From NCBI GenBank assembly GCA_016714445.1, contig JADJNF010000009.1, positions 372,001-436,000 of the forward strand: DNA of 64,000 bases, given 5' to 3'. Position numbers and translations under genes: made by a program. Each line of letters begins with the position of its first letter. Position 1 is the first letter of the stretch. The stretch comes from Saprospiraceae bacterium. Its GTDB lineage: Bacteria; Bacteroidota; Bacteroidia; Chitinophagales; Saprospiraceae. The notes below the pieces were generated by a model. That model saw only the letters and a program-made list of their open reading frames with translations, was not told where the DNA came from and searched no databases. Shown here piece by piece: positions 1 to 6,896 of the stretch.

Positions 1-44
1 TATTTTTCCTTTTCATTTTTTATACTTCTTTTTGGATTTAATTA

Positions 45-113
45 TCACTAACGGCAAGCACTGGCGACGGACGCAGCGCTAGCAAGTCTGTCCGTCCAGT
101 GCATTGTTATATC
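45..113 (-). other. attC-like recombination site (site 1, short type)
   Basis: An imperfect palindrome with core octamers TCACTAAC at the left and GTTATATC at the right. The arms GCACTGG-(CG)-ACGGAC and GTCCGTCCAGTGC pair except for a two-base bulge in one arm, like the extrahelical bases of integron attC sites. The right octamer is the exact reverse complement of GATATAAC at 1005-1012, so both ends of the WG-gene cassette match. The site lies 11 bases beyond the stop of the WG-repeat gene, where a cassette attC is expected on the minus strand. Confidence 0.7.
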
Positions 114-124
114 TTGTGATTCAT

Positions 125-988
125 TTACTGATTAAAATATCTTTTTGTTAATGTCATGGTTCCCCAATGTTTAGGCTTATATTCAACATAATAAAATCTT
201 CCAGGTGCTTGTTCAATCTCATAAAACTCAGGCTGTAATTCTACATGACCTAAGTTTGAAATTAATCCCCATTTTTCACCTATTCTAAATTTAGCATTAT
301 GTGCTTGAATCAAGTTATTATCTTCTTTAAGGTCGATAAAATTCGGTACTATTTCGTCAGCCCAAATCCCTTTCAATCCTACAGAATTATAATGGACAAA
401 TATATCAAATTTATTATTTTTGATTACAATTACACTTTTGGAGGAAAATGGAATTACGTCATCAAAAGTAAAGTCGCTAATTTCATATTCAGCAGTTGGA
501 TCGAGTCTTCTTTGATTTTCAAAACCCTTAGTGTTAAGTATCCATTTGTTGCCAACTTTATCAAAAATATCATTTGGTTTAGAAGCATATTCTATACCTG
601 TTCCACATATTCCGATAATAATACCATTGTTGAGCTTCTTACCTTTTCGATTTATAGTTGATTTTTTTCCGTTTTTAGTAACAATTGCTTCGGTTTGATT
701 AAAATATCCAATACTATCATATTTTGGTTTAATTAGATATTCGCCTTTATCATTTATAAACCCGTATTTTCCATCTTGTTTTACTGAAGCTCTGTCCCCA
801 GTGAAAAAGGTTACATTCTCAAACTGAAATGGAATTATTATTTGACCTTCTTCATCGGCATAGCCCCACAAACCATTTTCTGAGATTGGATACAAATTTA
901 CTTGTTTAAACGGATATACATTTCGTTGTGTTTTGCATTCAACCAAAAGAATTAATGTTATAATTACAAATATTGGTTTATATGTCAT
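125..988 (-). CDS. WG-repeat lipoprotein, cassette-borne
   Basis: A 287-residue exported protein. Residues 1-18 form a signal peptide ending in a Cys (LLVEC), so it may be a lipoprotein, although Glu at -1 is not a standard lipobox. WG-type repeats can be seen near residues 38-60 (GLWGYADEEGQIIIPFQFE), 73-92 (KYGFINDKGEYLIKPKYD) and again near 245-262 (KWGLISNLGHVELQPEFYE). WG repeats are common in Bacteroidota surface proteins of unknown ligand. The start lies 24 bases after the cassette boundary and the stop 11 bases before the next attC-like site, a tight fit typical of cassette genes. It has no clear promoter of its own; the promoter in the upstream gene-less cassette is the likely driver. 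Specific function is unknown. Confidence 0.85.
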   Translation of the reverse strand: MTYKPIFVIITLILLVECKTQRNVYPFKQVNLYPISENGLWGYADEEGQIIIPFQFENVTFFTGDRASVKQDGKYGFINDKGEYLIKPKYDSIGYFNQTEAIVTKNGKKSTINRKGKKLNNGIIIGICGTGIEYASKPNDIFDKVGNKWILNTKGFENQRRLDPTAEYEISDFTFDDVIPFSSKSVIVIKNNKFDIFVHYNSVGLKGIWADEIVPNFIDLKEDNNLIQAHNAKFRIGEKWGLISNLGHVELQPEFYEIEQAPGRFYYVEYKPKHWGTMTLTKRYFNQ

Positions 989-1004
989 TTTTTGTTTTTC
1001 ATGA

Positions 1005-1073
1005 GATATAACGTCCCAGCACTGGCGACGGACGACCGATAGGGAGTCTGTACGTCCAGTGCATTGTTACTGG
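1005..1073 (-). other. attC-like site (site 2, short type)
   Basis: Core octamers GATATAAC and GTTACTGG flank arms GCACTGG-(CG)-ACGGAC and GTACGTCCAGTGC, the same fold and bulge as site 1 with one arm mismatch. GATATAAC pairs with GTTATATC of site 1, and GTTACTGG pairs with CCAGTAAC at 1213-1220, so each octamer matches the far end of its own cassette rather than the other half of its own site. That is the expected arrangement for integrated integron cassettes. Confidence 0.7.
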
Positions 1074-1219
1074 TCGTTTTTATTGTTTTTCAAAGGTAAC
1101 TCTTTTGGCCAACCCACAAATCAAAAATCTAAAATCTTTTTATCTTCAACGTCCCGCTTGCCAATCTTTAAATCTCAAAATCTTCATGCCGTTTTGACAT
1201 CTTCATCTATGACCAGTAA
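1012..1219 (-). repeat. Gene-less 208-bp promoter cassette, copy 1
   Basis: This unit runs from one cassette boundary to the next and has no gene longer than about 12 codons. It consists of a short attC-like site plus about 145 bp of spacer. Two further copies lie at 3721-3929 and 3930-4137 and are nearly identical over their whole length; a damaged copy is at about 11056-11185. On the minus strand the spacer carries a Bacteroidota-type promoter directed at the WG gene. A 12-codon frame ending SKRHEDFEI is partly conserved between copies but sits in AGATTT-rich low-complexity sequence, so I do not call it a gene. Confidence 0.75.
1091..1120 (-). promoter_or_regulatory. Cassette promoter driving the WG-repeat gene
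   Basis: On the minus strand TTTG (1117-1120), an 18-base spacer and TACCTTTG (1091-1098) match the Bacteroidota primary-sigma consensus TTTG-N19-TAnnTTTG. The expected start, near 1084, would read through attC-like site 2 into the WG-repeat gene about 95 bases downstream. The same arrangement with the same spacing occurs in the two other intact copies of this cassette. Confidence 0.6.
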
Positions 1220-1346
1220 CGTTTTGGCGCTTGGCGAAGAAGCGGAATTCGAAGCACTAAACTGTCTGCCACCACTGAACTTGATACGAAGCACAAAGCT
1301 CCATTTAAGCACTGAACCCGCTTTTTTGCCAAACGCCTGTTATCGG
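1213..1346 (-). other. attC-like site (site 3, long type)
   Basis: Octamers CCAGTAAC and GTTATCGG bound a site of about 134 bases. The outer arms GGCGCTTGGCGAAGAAGCGG and CCGCTTTTTTGCCAAACGCC pair at 17 of 20 positions. The middle is unpaired and resembles the middle of sites 4 and 7 (CACTGAAC near the right arm). It lies 18 bases past the stop of the full-length PLD-like reading frame. GTTATCGG pairs with CCGATAAC at 2960-2967, the other end of the same cassette. Confidence 0.65.
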
Positions 1347-1363
1347 TTCGGGCTTTTCTTCTG

Positions 1364-2917
1364 TCAGATTTTGAAGCCTGTATTTCTAAGTTCATTTAGT
1401 TCTTTTTCGTCAAACCTGTTAATATTTTTCTTTAATATACTTGGCTTATTAAATCTTCTTTCTACCCAAGTATACAAGTTTTGATATCGTCCTTCGATAA
1501 TTTTTATTGGGTACCATTGTCCTGTTTCTTTTCTATGTTGTTTCCACTCATCTGTATTGTCGGAATATTTCTCGTGAATTTTATCCCAAACGAAGTCGTC
1601 ATTAAAATGATACTTCCAAGCGAATTCAATTTCTTGAATAGTTTTAGCATTTAACTTTTCCTTTTTATCTACCTGTTTAAATAATCTTGTTCTCCATTCT
1701 TGTCTGTTCGGATTTTCAGCTTTGTATAAATCTTCAATTAGTCTTGCGAAAACAGATTTTAAATCTCTGCTGGTTTTGAAAAGTCAAATCCTAATTTTTC
1801 TATTTTTCTCTAACATCAAGTCTTTTCCTTTCTTGTTTGCAGAGGCAACTCCTACAAGCCAAGTTCCTAATCTATGTTCGCCATATATGTAACGGTGATT
1901 TGCTTTAACATCTTCATTGTTTTTAATAGCTTCTTCAAGTATTTCAAGCCACCTTTCAATGGTGTTCTCTTGATTTTTAATGTGACCATCTTTGAAAAAG
2001 TCTTTATCTAATTCAATTAGCATTTCATAATGCTCTTGAGGCATTTCTATGTCTGGACTATTATGAATTGTTTTTTGCTTTTGATACCATCCTTGAAAAG
2101 TTCTGTCTTCGTGGTCTTTGCTAACAACTGTTTTATTAAATTTTTCTTTATAGGCTTTGAGTTTTTCAAACATACTTGGCCACTTGGCTAAATAGTCTTC
2201 TGTAATTTTTAGTTTCTGTTTATTTTTAATTCCGTGATTTTCGTTCTCGGAAATTTCAATGTTTCCAAGTTCACCGGTGTTCCTGTCTTTATTTCCTTTT
2301 TTAGCATTGTCAAAATTCTGTTTAGTGTTGAATGTTCCTGTTTCGCTGTCAAAATCTTCATTAGAAAGCAGTCCTTTGTCGAAAAGCTCTTGTATATACT
2401 CTGTCGTAACCACGTTTAAGTTCGGGTCGTCAAATTCAAGAAGTGGAGAGAAATAGTCCTTTACTTGATTTAAAAATTTCATTCCGCTTTTGTCTTGGCT
2501 TGTAAAGTCAAGTAAAACCGAGGCTTCTACGTTATTGAAAAGTCCATTATTTGTGAAATTTGAAGAGCCTACAATAACTCTGTTTTTGTCTTTGCCTTCA
2601 AACAAATAAACTTTTGGGTGATAGATATAACTTGTCGAATTGTATATATAAGTTGGAATGTTTAGTTCTAAAAGTTTTTCAAGTGCTTGTTTTGAAGTTA
2701 CTTTTTGATCAATACCTACATAAAAAGTTATGTTCTTGTTTTTCTCTTTTGCCTTTTTTAAGAACTTAACAATTTCAGATAGTCCAGTCCGTCTAAGGAA
2801 TGCAACAAAGAAATTTACGTCCGTATAAAAGTCACTTTTAAGGGCGGAACAAATGTGGTTTCCGCAAGTAAAGTTTTCTTCGTCATAAAGTCCTTGTCCT
2901 ATGTATTCAACTATCAT
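1364..2917 (-). CDS. PLD-like nuclease-family protein, reading frame interrupted
   Basis: Full frame of about 517 residues. The N-terminal half is a phospholipase-D-like fold with HPKVYLFEGK (His100, Lys102) and GSSNFTNNG (Ser118, Ser119, Asn120), the one-HKD layout seen in PLD-like domains of restriction or helicase-linked proteins. The C-terminal half is charged and helical (RDLKSVFARLIEDLYKAENP, WYPIKIIEGRYQNLYTWVE). As written, a TGA at 1784-1786 stops the protein at 377 residues. Removing one A from the A5 run (1803-1807) and adding one to the A4 run (1774-1777) replaces RKIRI-stop-LFK with IEKLGFDFSK and restores one frame. Two compensating homopolymer errors, or true indels, are equally visible. 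It is the sole gene of its cassette and is plausibly defensive, but no partner is present. The 5' end lies 43 bases from the cassette boundary. Confidence 0.7.
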
Positions 2918-2959
2918 TTAATGTCGTCCTATTGTTGTTGGTGTGTCGTCATAGCCTGA

Positions 2960-3093
2960 CCGATAACGTTTTCGGGTTTGGCGAAGGTGGCGATTTTCAG
3001 TACAAATATTGATGCGGAGAACCAAACTTTGATTAACCACAAATGTGTCTGCGGAACACTGAACCGCCACTTTTGCCAAACCCGTGTTAGCGG
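2960..3093 (-). other. attC-like site (site 4, long type)
   Basis: Octamers CCGATAAC and GTTAGCGG enclose arms CGGGTTTGGCGAAGGTGGCG and CGCCACTTTTGCCAAACCCG, which pair at 18 of 20 positions. The length equals that of site 3 and the middle is related. GTTAGCGG is the reverse complement of CCGCTAAC at 3714-3721, closing the cassette that holds the 178-residue lipoprotein. Confidence 0.68.
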
Positions 3094-3138
3094 TTCGGGC
3101 TTCTTCGTCCACGATTAATTGTCGGTTTAATTCAGTTG

Positions 3139-3675
3139 TCATTTTACTTTCTTAATTCTCATATGTTCTTCTGGTCCAAACCTGTCAAAAACGTAATGAA
3201 CAATTTGAACTTTGTTCAGTCGCCACTCATAATTATTAAAACCTTCGTTTCCTTTTGTCGTGCTTGATGGTTGTCCAAATGAATTTGTAAAAGCATTCTG
3301 AAACTCGTCAAAAGATTTTTGTTGATTGTCGTAGTTCATTCTGAAAAATTCAAGTTCGTTTAGTCGTCCGTTTGAACGTGGGTCAAAATGAAAACCTATC
3401 ATACAATTTAAACTGTCTAATGAAGTGCAGTTTATTGTATAGTAACCAGTCGTAACGTGTTTTAATTCTTGTCCTTTGAATAAGTCTTTAAGAGTTTTCT
3501 CGTCAATGTCCCAAGGCACAAAAATGTTTGGTCGGTCAATTTGGAAACCTTTGTCAATGTCCATTTTAAATTTCTTGTCTTTGTCTGATTGTCCTTCATT
3601 TTTTTTACTTGCTTGTCCACAGCCAAAAAATGTCAAGATATGTCCTAAAATTAGTTTTATTCTCATTTTTGTCAA
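3139..3675 (-). CDS. Small putative lipoprotein, cassette-borne, unknown function
   Basis: A 178-residue protein with an N-terminal hydrophobic segment ending LTFFGCGQ, a credible lipobox (Cys19 from this start). Translation may begin at the second Met, four residues in. The mature region is polar, with aromatic-rich stretches such as NELEFFRMNYDN and NYEWRLNKVQIVHYVFDRFG, and no motif I can name. It is the only gene of a cassette bounded at 2967 and 3720; its stop lies 46 bases from site 4. Two tandem promoter cassettes lie directly upstream, so it may be transcribed from them. Function unknown. Confidence 0.7.
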   Translation of the reverse strand: MTKMRIKLILGHILTFFGCGQASKKNEGQSDKDKKFKMDIDKGFQIDRPNIFVPWDIDEKTLKDLFKGQELKHVTTGYYTINCTSLDSLNCMIGFHFDPRSNGRLNELEFFRMNYDNQQKSFDEFQNAFTNSFGQPSSTTKGNEGFNNYEWRLNKVQIVHYVFDRFGPEEHMRIKKVK

Positions 3676-3713
3676 TGTCGTTGTTGTCTATTCGGTGTCG
3701 TCTTTTAGCCTGA

Positions 3714-3782
3714 CCGCTAACGTCCCAGCACTGGCGACGGACGACCGATAGGGAGTCTGTACGTCCAGTGCATTGTTACTGG
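3714..3782 (-). other. attC-like site (site 5, short type)
   Basis: Octamers CCGCTAAC and GTTACTGG flank the same stem as sites 2 and 6, with the CG bulge in the left arm. CCGCTAAC pairs with GTTAGCGG of site 4 and GTTACTGG with CCAGTAAC of site 6. Confidence 0.7.
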
Positions 3783-3929
3783 TCGTTTTTATTGTTTTTC
3801 AAAGGTAACTCTTTTGGCCAATCCACAAATCAAAAATCTAAAATCTTTTTTATCAACAACGTCCCGCTTGGCAATCTTTAAATCTCAAAATCTTCATCCC
3901 GTTTTGAAATCTTCATCAATGACCAGTAA
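3721..3929 (-). repeat. Gene-less 209-bp promoter cassette, copy 2
   Basis: Same structure as copy 1: short attC-like site plus promoter-bearing spacer, no gene. It abuts copy 3 head to tail, so two promoter cassettes stand in tandem upstream of the 178-residue lipoprotein cassette. Confidence 0.75.
3800..3829 (-). promoter_or_regulatory. Cassette promoter, copy 2
   Basis: Minus-strand TTTG (3826-3829), 18-base spacer, TACCTTTG (3800-3807). It points through site 5 towards the 178-residue lipoprotein gene about 120 bases away. Confidence 0.6.
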
Positions 3930-3991
3930 CGTCCCAGCACTGGCGACGGACGACCGATAGGGAGTCTGTACGTCCAGTGCATTGTTACTGG
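3923..3991 (-). other. attC-like site (site 6, short type)
   Basis: Octamers CCAGTAAC and GTTACTGG around the same bulged stem as sites 2 and 5. Because both octamers are of the same family, this cassette could recombine with either neighbour and expand or contract the promoter tandem. Confidence 0.7.
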
Positions 3992-4137
3992 TCGTTTTTA
4001 TTGTTTTTCAAAGGTAACTCTTTTGGCCAATCCACAAATCAAAAATCTAAAATCTTTTAATCTCCTGCGTCCCGCTTGGTAATCTTTAAATCTCAAAATC
4101 TTCATCCCGCTTTGATCTTTTCCTTAATGACCAGTAA
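3930..4137 (-). repeat. Gene-less 208-bp promoter cassette, copy 3
   Basis: Third intact copy, immediately upstream of copy 2 in transcription order. Differences from the other copies are scattered substitutions in the spacer; the promoter hexamers and stem are unchanged. Confidence 0.75.
4009..4038 (-). promoter_or_regulatory. Cassette promoter, copy 3
   Basis: Minus-strand TTTG (4035-4038), 18-base spacer, TACCTTTG (4009-4016), identical in layout to copies 1 and 2. Confidence 0.6.
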
Positions 4138-4264
4138 CGGTTTGCAGCTATAAGAAGTTGGCGGTTTCGAAGCACAAAACTGTCAACCTGCACGAAAGTT
4201 TGATTGAAAAACTTAACTTCATTTAACCACTGAACCGCCAATTTCTTATAGGTGCTGTTATGCC
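4131..4264 (-). other. attC-like site (site 7, long type)
   Basis: Octamers CCAGTAAC and GTTATGCC enclose arms GCAGCTATAAGAAGTTGGCG and CGCCAATTTCTTATAGGTGC, which pair at all but about two positions. GTTATGCC is the reverse complement of GGCATAAC at 10448-10455, over 6 kb away, which marks both ends of the chromate-operon cassette. The site lies about 120 bases past the ChrA stop; the stretch between (4265-4384) holds no gene I can support. Confidence 0.68.
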
Positions 4265-4384
4265 TTCGTTGTTCTTTCCTGTCGTCTGTGCGGTAGGGCA
4301 GGCATACTCTTTGGCAAGCTTTGGTTTGCGTGTCGGCTCGTGGGGCTTGCCAATGTGTATGACTGCGAAGGGTTGGTTTGTGTG

Positions 4385-5536
4385 TCATATTATCGTCTTT
4401 ATTAAAAGTCCAACAATAGCTGCAATTAGAATGATTATAGGTTCCTGAATCTTCTTGAATTTTAACAATACCAATACGGTAATAACTGCAAAAGCAACGG
4501 ATGTCATGTCTGTAAACTGTCTCATTCCAAGAACGCAGACTGCACCTGCAATAGCACCGATTGCTGCCGCTGTCACACCGTCAACAAATGCCTTGATAGC
4601 AGGGTTTTTTCCATACTTTTTGAAATATGGTGCTGGAATGATGGTGAAAAGATAGCAGGGTAAAAATGTAGCAAGTGCTGCAACGCAAGCACCGGGAAAT
4701 CCACCAACCAAGTAACCAATGAATCCTACAGTAATAACAACCGGTCCAGGTGTTATCATGGCAACAGCCACTGCATCCAAAAATTGTTGTTCAGTCAACC
4801 ATTGATGTTCGTTTACTACGCCACCATACAAAAATGGAACTATTGCCAGTCCGCTACCAAAAACAAATGCTCCTGCTTTTGAGAAAAACCAAAACAGTTC
4901 TGTCAGTTTCCCTGTTGATGAAATTCCTGTGATTTGTAAAAGGGTAAGCGAAATAGGAAAAAAGGAGTTTATTGATTTTAAAAATTTCGGTGGTGCCTTA
5001 ACAAACCACACCAAAACTCCTGCAGCAACAACGAGGGAAATCATTTCGGTTTCTGTAATAAATGTTGTTACCCCAAGCAAAATGAATATTCCCCAAAGCA
5101 GATAATCCTTACCTATCGTTTTCTTTGTCAGTTTGTAGCTACTAATGGAAATTATTCCTATCACCGCTGCACCAACGCCATAAAATACGGCTTGCATCCA
5201 TGGCAATCCACCAAATTTTACATAAGCAAAGCCGATAGCAAGTACCATTAAAAAAGACGGTATCACAAACGTAACCCCTACAATGGTTGCACCGATTATG
5301 CGGTAATGTACATAACCCATATAAATAGCAAGTTGAGCAGCAAGCGGACCCGGTGCCAGTTGAGCCAAAGCAAGTCCTTCCTTGTAATCATCTTCAGTAA
5401 TCCATTGTCTGTTTTCTACAAGGTCACGGTGCATATAGCCAACAAGTGCAACGGGTCCTCCAAAACCAATTGTTCCGAGTTTTAAAAAATAAAGGGTTAA
5501 ATCCTTTAACGAATATGGAATTTTATTTTCTGACAT
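4385..5536 (-). CDS. chrA: Chromate transporter, long-chain CHR family
   Basis: A 383-residue inner-membrane protein with two homologous CHR halves, about residues 10-185 and 200-380. The N-terminal half shows FLKLGTIGFGGPVALVGYMH and ALAQLAPGPLAAQLAIYMG; the C-terminal half repeats the pattern (GSGLAIVPFLYGGVV, AVAVAMITPGPVVITVGFIG). The length fits full two-domain ChrA transporters, which export chromate, and in some members sulfate-like oxyanions, driven by the membrane potential. It is the last gene of a five-gene operon, overlaps the preceding coding region by 14 bases, and lies inside an oversized cassette. Family assignment is secure; the substrate here is inferred. Confidence 0.92.
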   Translation of the reverse strand: MSENKIPYSLKDLTLYFLKLGTIGFGGPVALVGYMHRDLVENRQWITEDDYKEGLALAQLAPGPLAAQLAIYMGYVHYRIIGATIVGVTFVIPSFLMVLAIGFAYVKFGGLPWMQAVFYGVGAAVIGIISISSYKLTKKTIGKDYLLWGIFILLGVTTFITETEMISLVVAAGVLVWFVKAPPKFLKSINSFFPISLTLLQITGISSTGKLTELFWFFSKAGAFVFGSGLAIVPFLYGGVVNEHQWLTEQQFLDAVAVAMITPGPVVITVGFIGYLVGGFPGACVAALATFLPCYLFTIIPAPYFKKYGKNPAIKAFVDGVTAAAIGAIAGAVCVLGMRQFTDMTSVAFAVITVLVLLKFKKIQEPIIILIAAIVGLLIKTII

Positions 5537-6206
5537 GGTTACATGGATTATTTCTGATACTATCTCTGCTCATTTCAAAATTTTCCTTTTCTTCCTGTGT
5601 TAGTTCGTTCAGAATGTTTTTGAAATTTATGTTCAATATGTTTAATTCCTGCTGCAAGCTATCAATAATTGGCTGGTGCTTAACACTGATATTGTTCCAT
5701 GAGGAATCAATTTTGCTTTTCAGCAGTTCAATTTGCAGCGACTTATTTTGAATTTCAGAATCGTTGTTTAATTCGTTATTAATTATTTTGATATTTTCCT
5801 TCAATAGTGAAATTTTCGTATCTCTTTTTATTTGCAGATTTTCAATTGCCTTTTCATATTCGGGAGTGGATACATGTCCGTATTTTGCACTGTGTTTGTC
5901 CGTTTTTTTTCTATACTCATCTCCAAATACACCCAATTCTTCTTCTATTTTCTGATTATTCAATTCTATCCTATCATGAAAGGGAGCAGATAACAAAGTC
6001 AATTCCTGTAATAGATTTTCCTTTTTTAAAGTAAGTGGAGTAATTAGTTTAACCGAATCATCCTGTATCATTTGTTGTTCCTGTTGATAAGCACATTTCG
6101 TCTTTGCATAATCGTTGAGCCAATTTTCTGTTTTATTTTCGCAACTGGTCATCACTGCCGAAAGAGCGACAATTAAAGAAACAGACGTATTTCGTAAAAA
6201 AATCAT
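5523..6206 (-). CDS. Coiled-coil putative lipoprotein in the chrA operon
   Basis: A 227-residue protein with an N-terminal hydrophobic segment ending SAVMTSCEN, a probable lipobox, followed by almost entirely charged helical sequence with heptad-like stretches (EKAIENLQIKRDTKISLLKE, SLQIELLKSKIDSSWNNI). Likely an envelope-anchored coiled coil. No named family recognised. It begins three bases after the upstream lipoprotein gene and overlaps chrA, so its translation is probably coupled to both. Confidence 0.75.
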   Translation of the reverse strand: MIFLRNTSVSLIVALSAVMTSCENKTENWLNDYAKTKCAYQQEQQMIQDDSVKLITPLTLKKENLLQELTLLSAPFHDRIELNNQKIEEELGVFGDEYRKKTDKHSAKYGHVSTPEYEKAIENLQIKRDTKISLLKENIKIINNELNNDSEIQNKSLQIELLKSKIDSSWNNISVKHQPIIDSLQQELNILNINFKNILNELTQEEKENFEMSRDSIRNNPCNHVRK

Positions 6207-6209
6207 TGC

Positions 6210-6896
6210 TTAATTATTTGACGGTTTAATTTTCAAATCATCAAAATAAGTTATTGCATCGGCTTTTGTCCACAAACCGATAAGTCCTGCCGACTTAAAA
6301 GTATCGTCTGTTGTTTCAATTAGTTTCTTTCCGTTGAGTGAACAAATAATTTTGTTCCCTTTCATTTCAATGGTCATGGTGAACCATTCGCCTTGCTTAA
6401 TGTCACTATCAACGCTTTCTAATTGTTTGCGGCTACCGTCAACCACACGGTACAGTCGGAAATTATTTTCAAGCGGATTGTATCTCGCAATGTAATAGTT
6501 GTCTTTGTCAATGTATCTCCAAACCAATCCACCACCTTGGTCTTCCTCGCCTGATATTGCCTTGATTTTAACAGTAGCCGAAAAATCTTTATATCCAATT
6601 TTATTAAGTACAAGCAAATTGTAACAGCTTCCTTCATTTATTGCTTCCTGTGCAACTGCTTTATTCCCGTTGTCGTTCACAACGCTCCACTTTGTACTTT
6701 TGGAGTTACCAGTTACAGCAGTTGAAAAACCTGCGGGCACTTGCCCTTCTTTATCGTTCTCAAAATTGAATAGTGTATCGGACTTTCCGATGTATTCATA
6801 TGGCATATTTTTTTGTGTCATTTTGTTTTCTTTTGAAGTGCTGCTGCAAGCTGTAATGGCAAGCAGTGCAAGTGTTATTATGGTTTGTGTTTTCAT
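6210..6896 (-). CDS. Lipoprotein with LamG/DUF1080-like beta-sandwich
   Basis: A 228-residue protein with a lipoprotein signal (ALLAITACSS, Cys17). Residues 40-225 resemble concanavalin/LamG-like or DUF1080 (3-keto-disaccharide hydrolase-like) domains: FSATVKIKAISGEEDQGGGL, DNYYIARYNPLENNFRLYRV, GEWFTMTIEMKGNKIICSLN, and the closing GLIGLWTKADAITYFDDLKI. Such domains bind or cleave glycans, but no catalytic residue set can be assigned here. The stop is adjacent to the next gene and the start abuts the receptor gene, so it belongs to the same transcript. Confidence 0.78.
   Translation of the reverse strand: MKTQTIITLALLAITACSSTSKENKMTQKNMPYEYIGKSDTLFNFENDKEGQVPAGFSTAVTGNSKSTKWSVVNDNGNKAVAQEAINEGSCYNLLVLNKIGYKDFSATVKIKAISGEEDQGGGLVWRYIDKDNYYIARYNPLENNFRLYRVVDGSRKQLESVDSDIKQGEWFTMTIEMKGNKIICSLNGKKLIETTDDTFKSAGLIGLWTKADAITYFDDLKIKPSNN

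Noticed and set aside
2918..3142. 74-codon open frame on the minus strand
   Set aside because: It lies almost wholly inside attC-like site 4; the peptide reflects the palindrome, as do similar frames at 1207-1395 and 4086-4388.
1012..4137. The 208-bp repeats as insertion sequences or MITEs
   Set aside because: They have no terminal target duplication, and their ends coincide exactly with cassette boundaries, so the cassette explanation is better.
45..4264. CRISPR array or tandem satellite
   Set aside because: The repeats are palindromic sites separated by whole genes or identical spacers, not short unique spacers.
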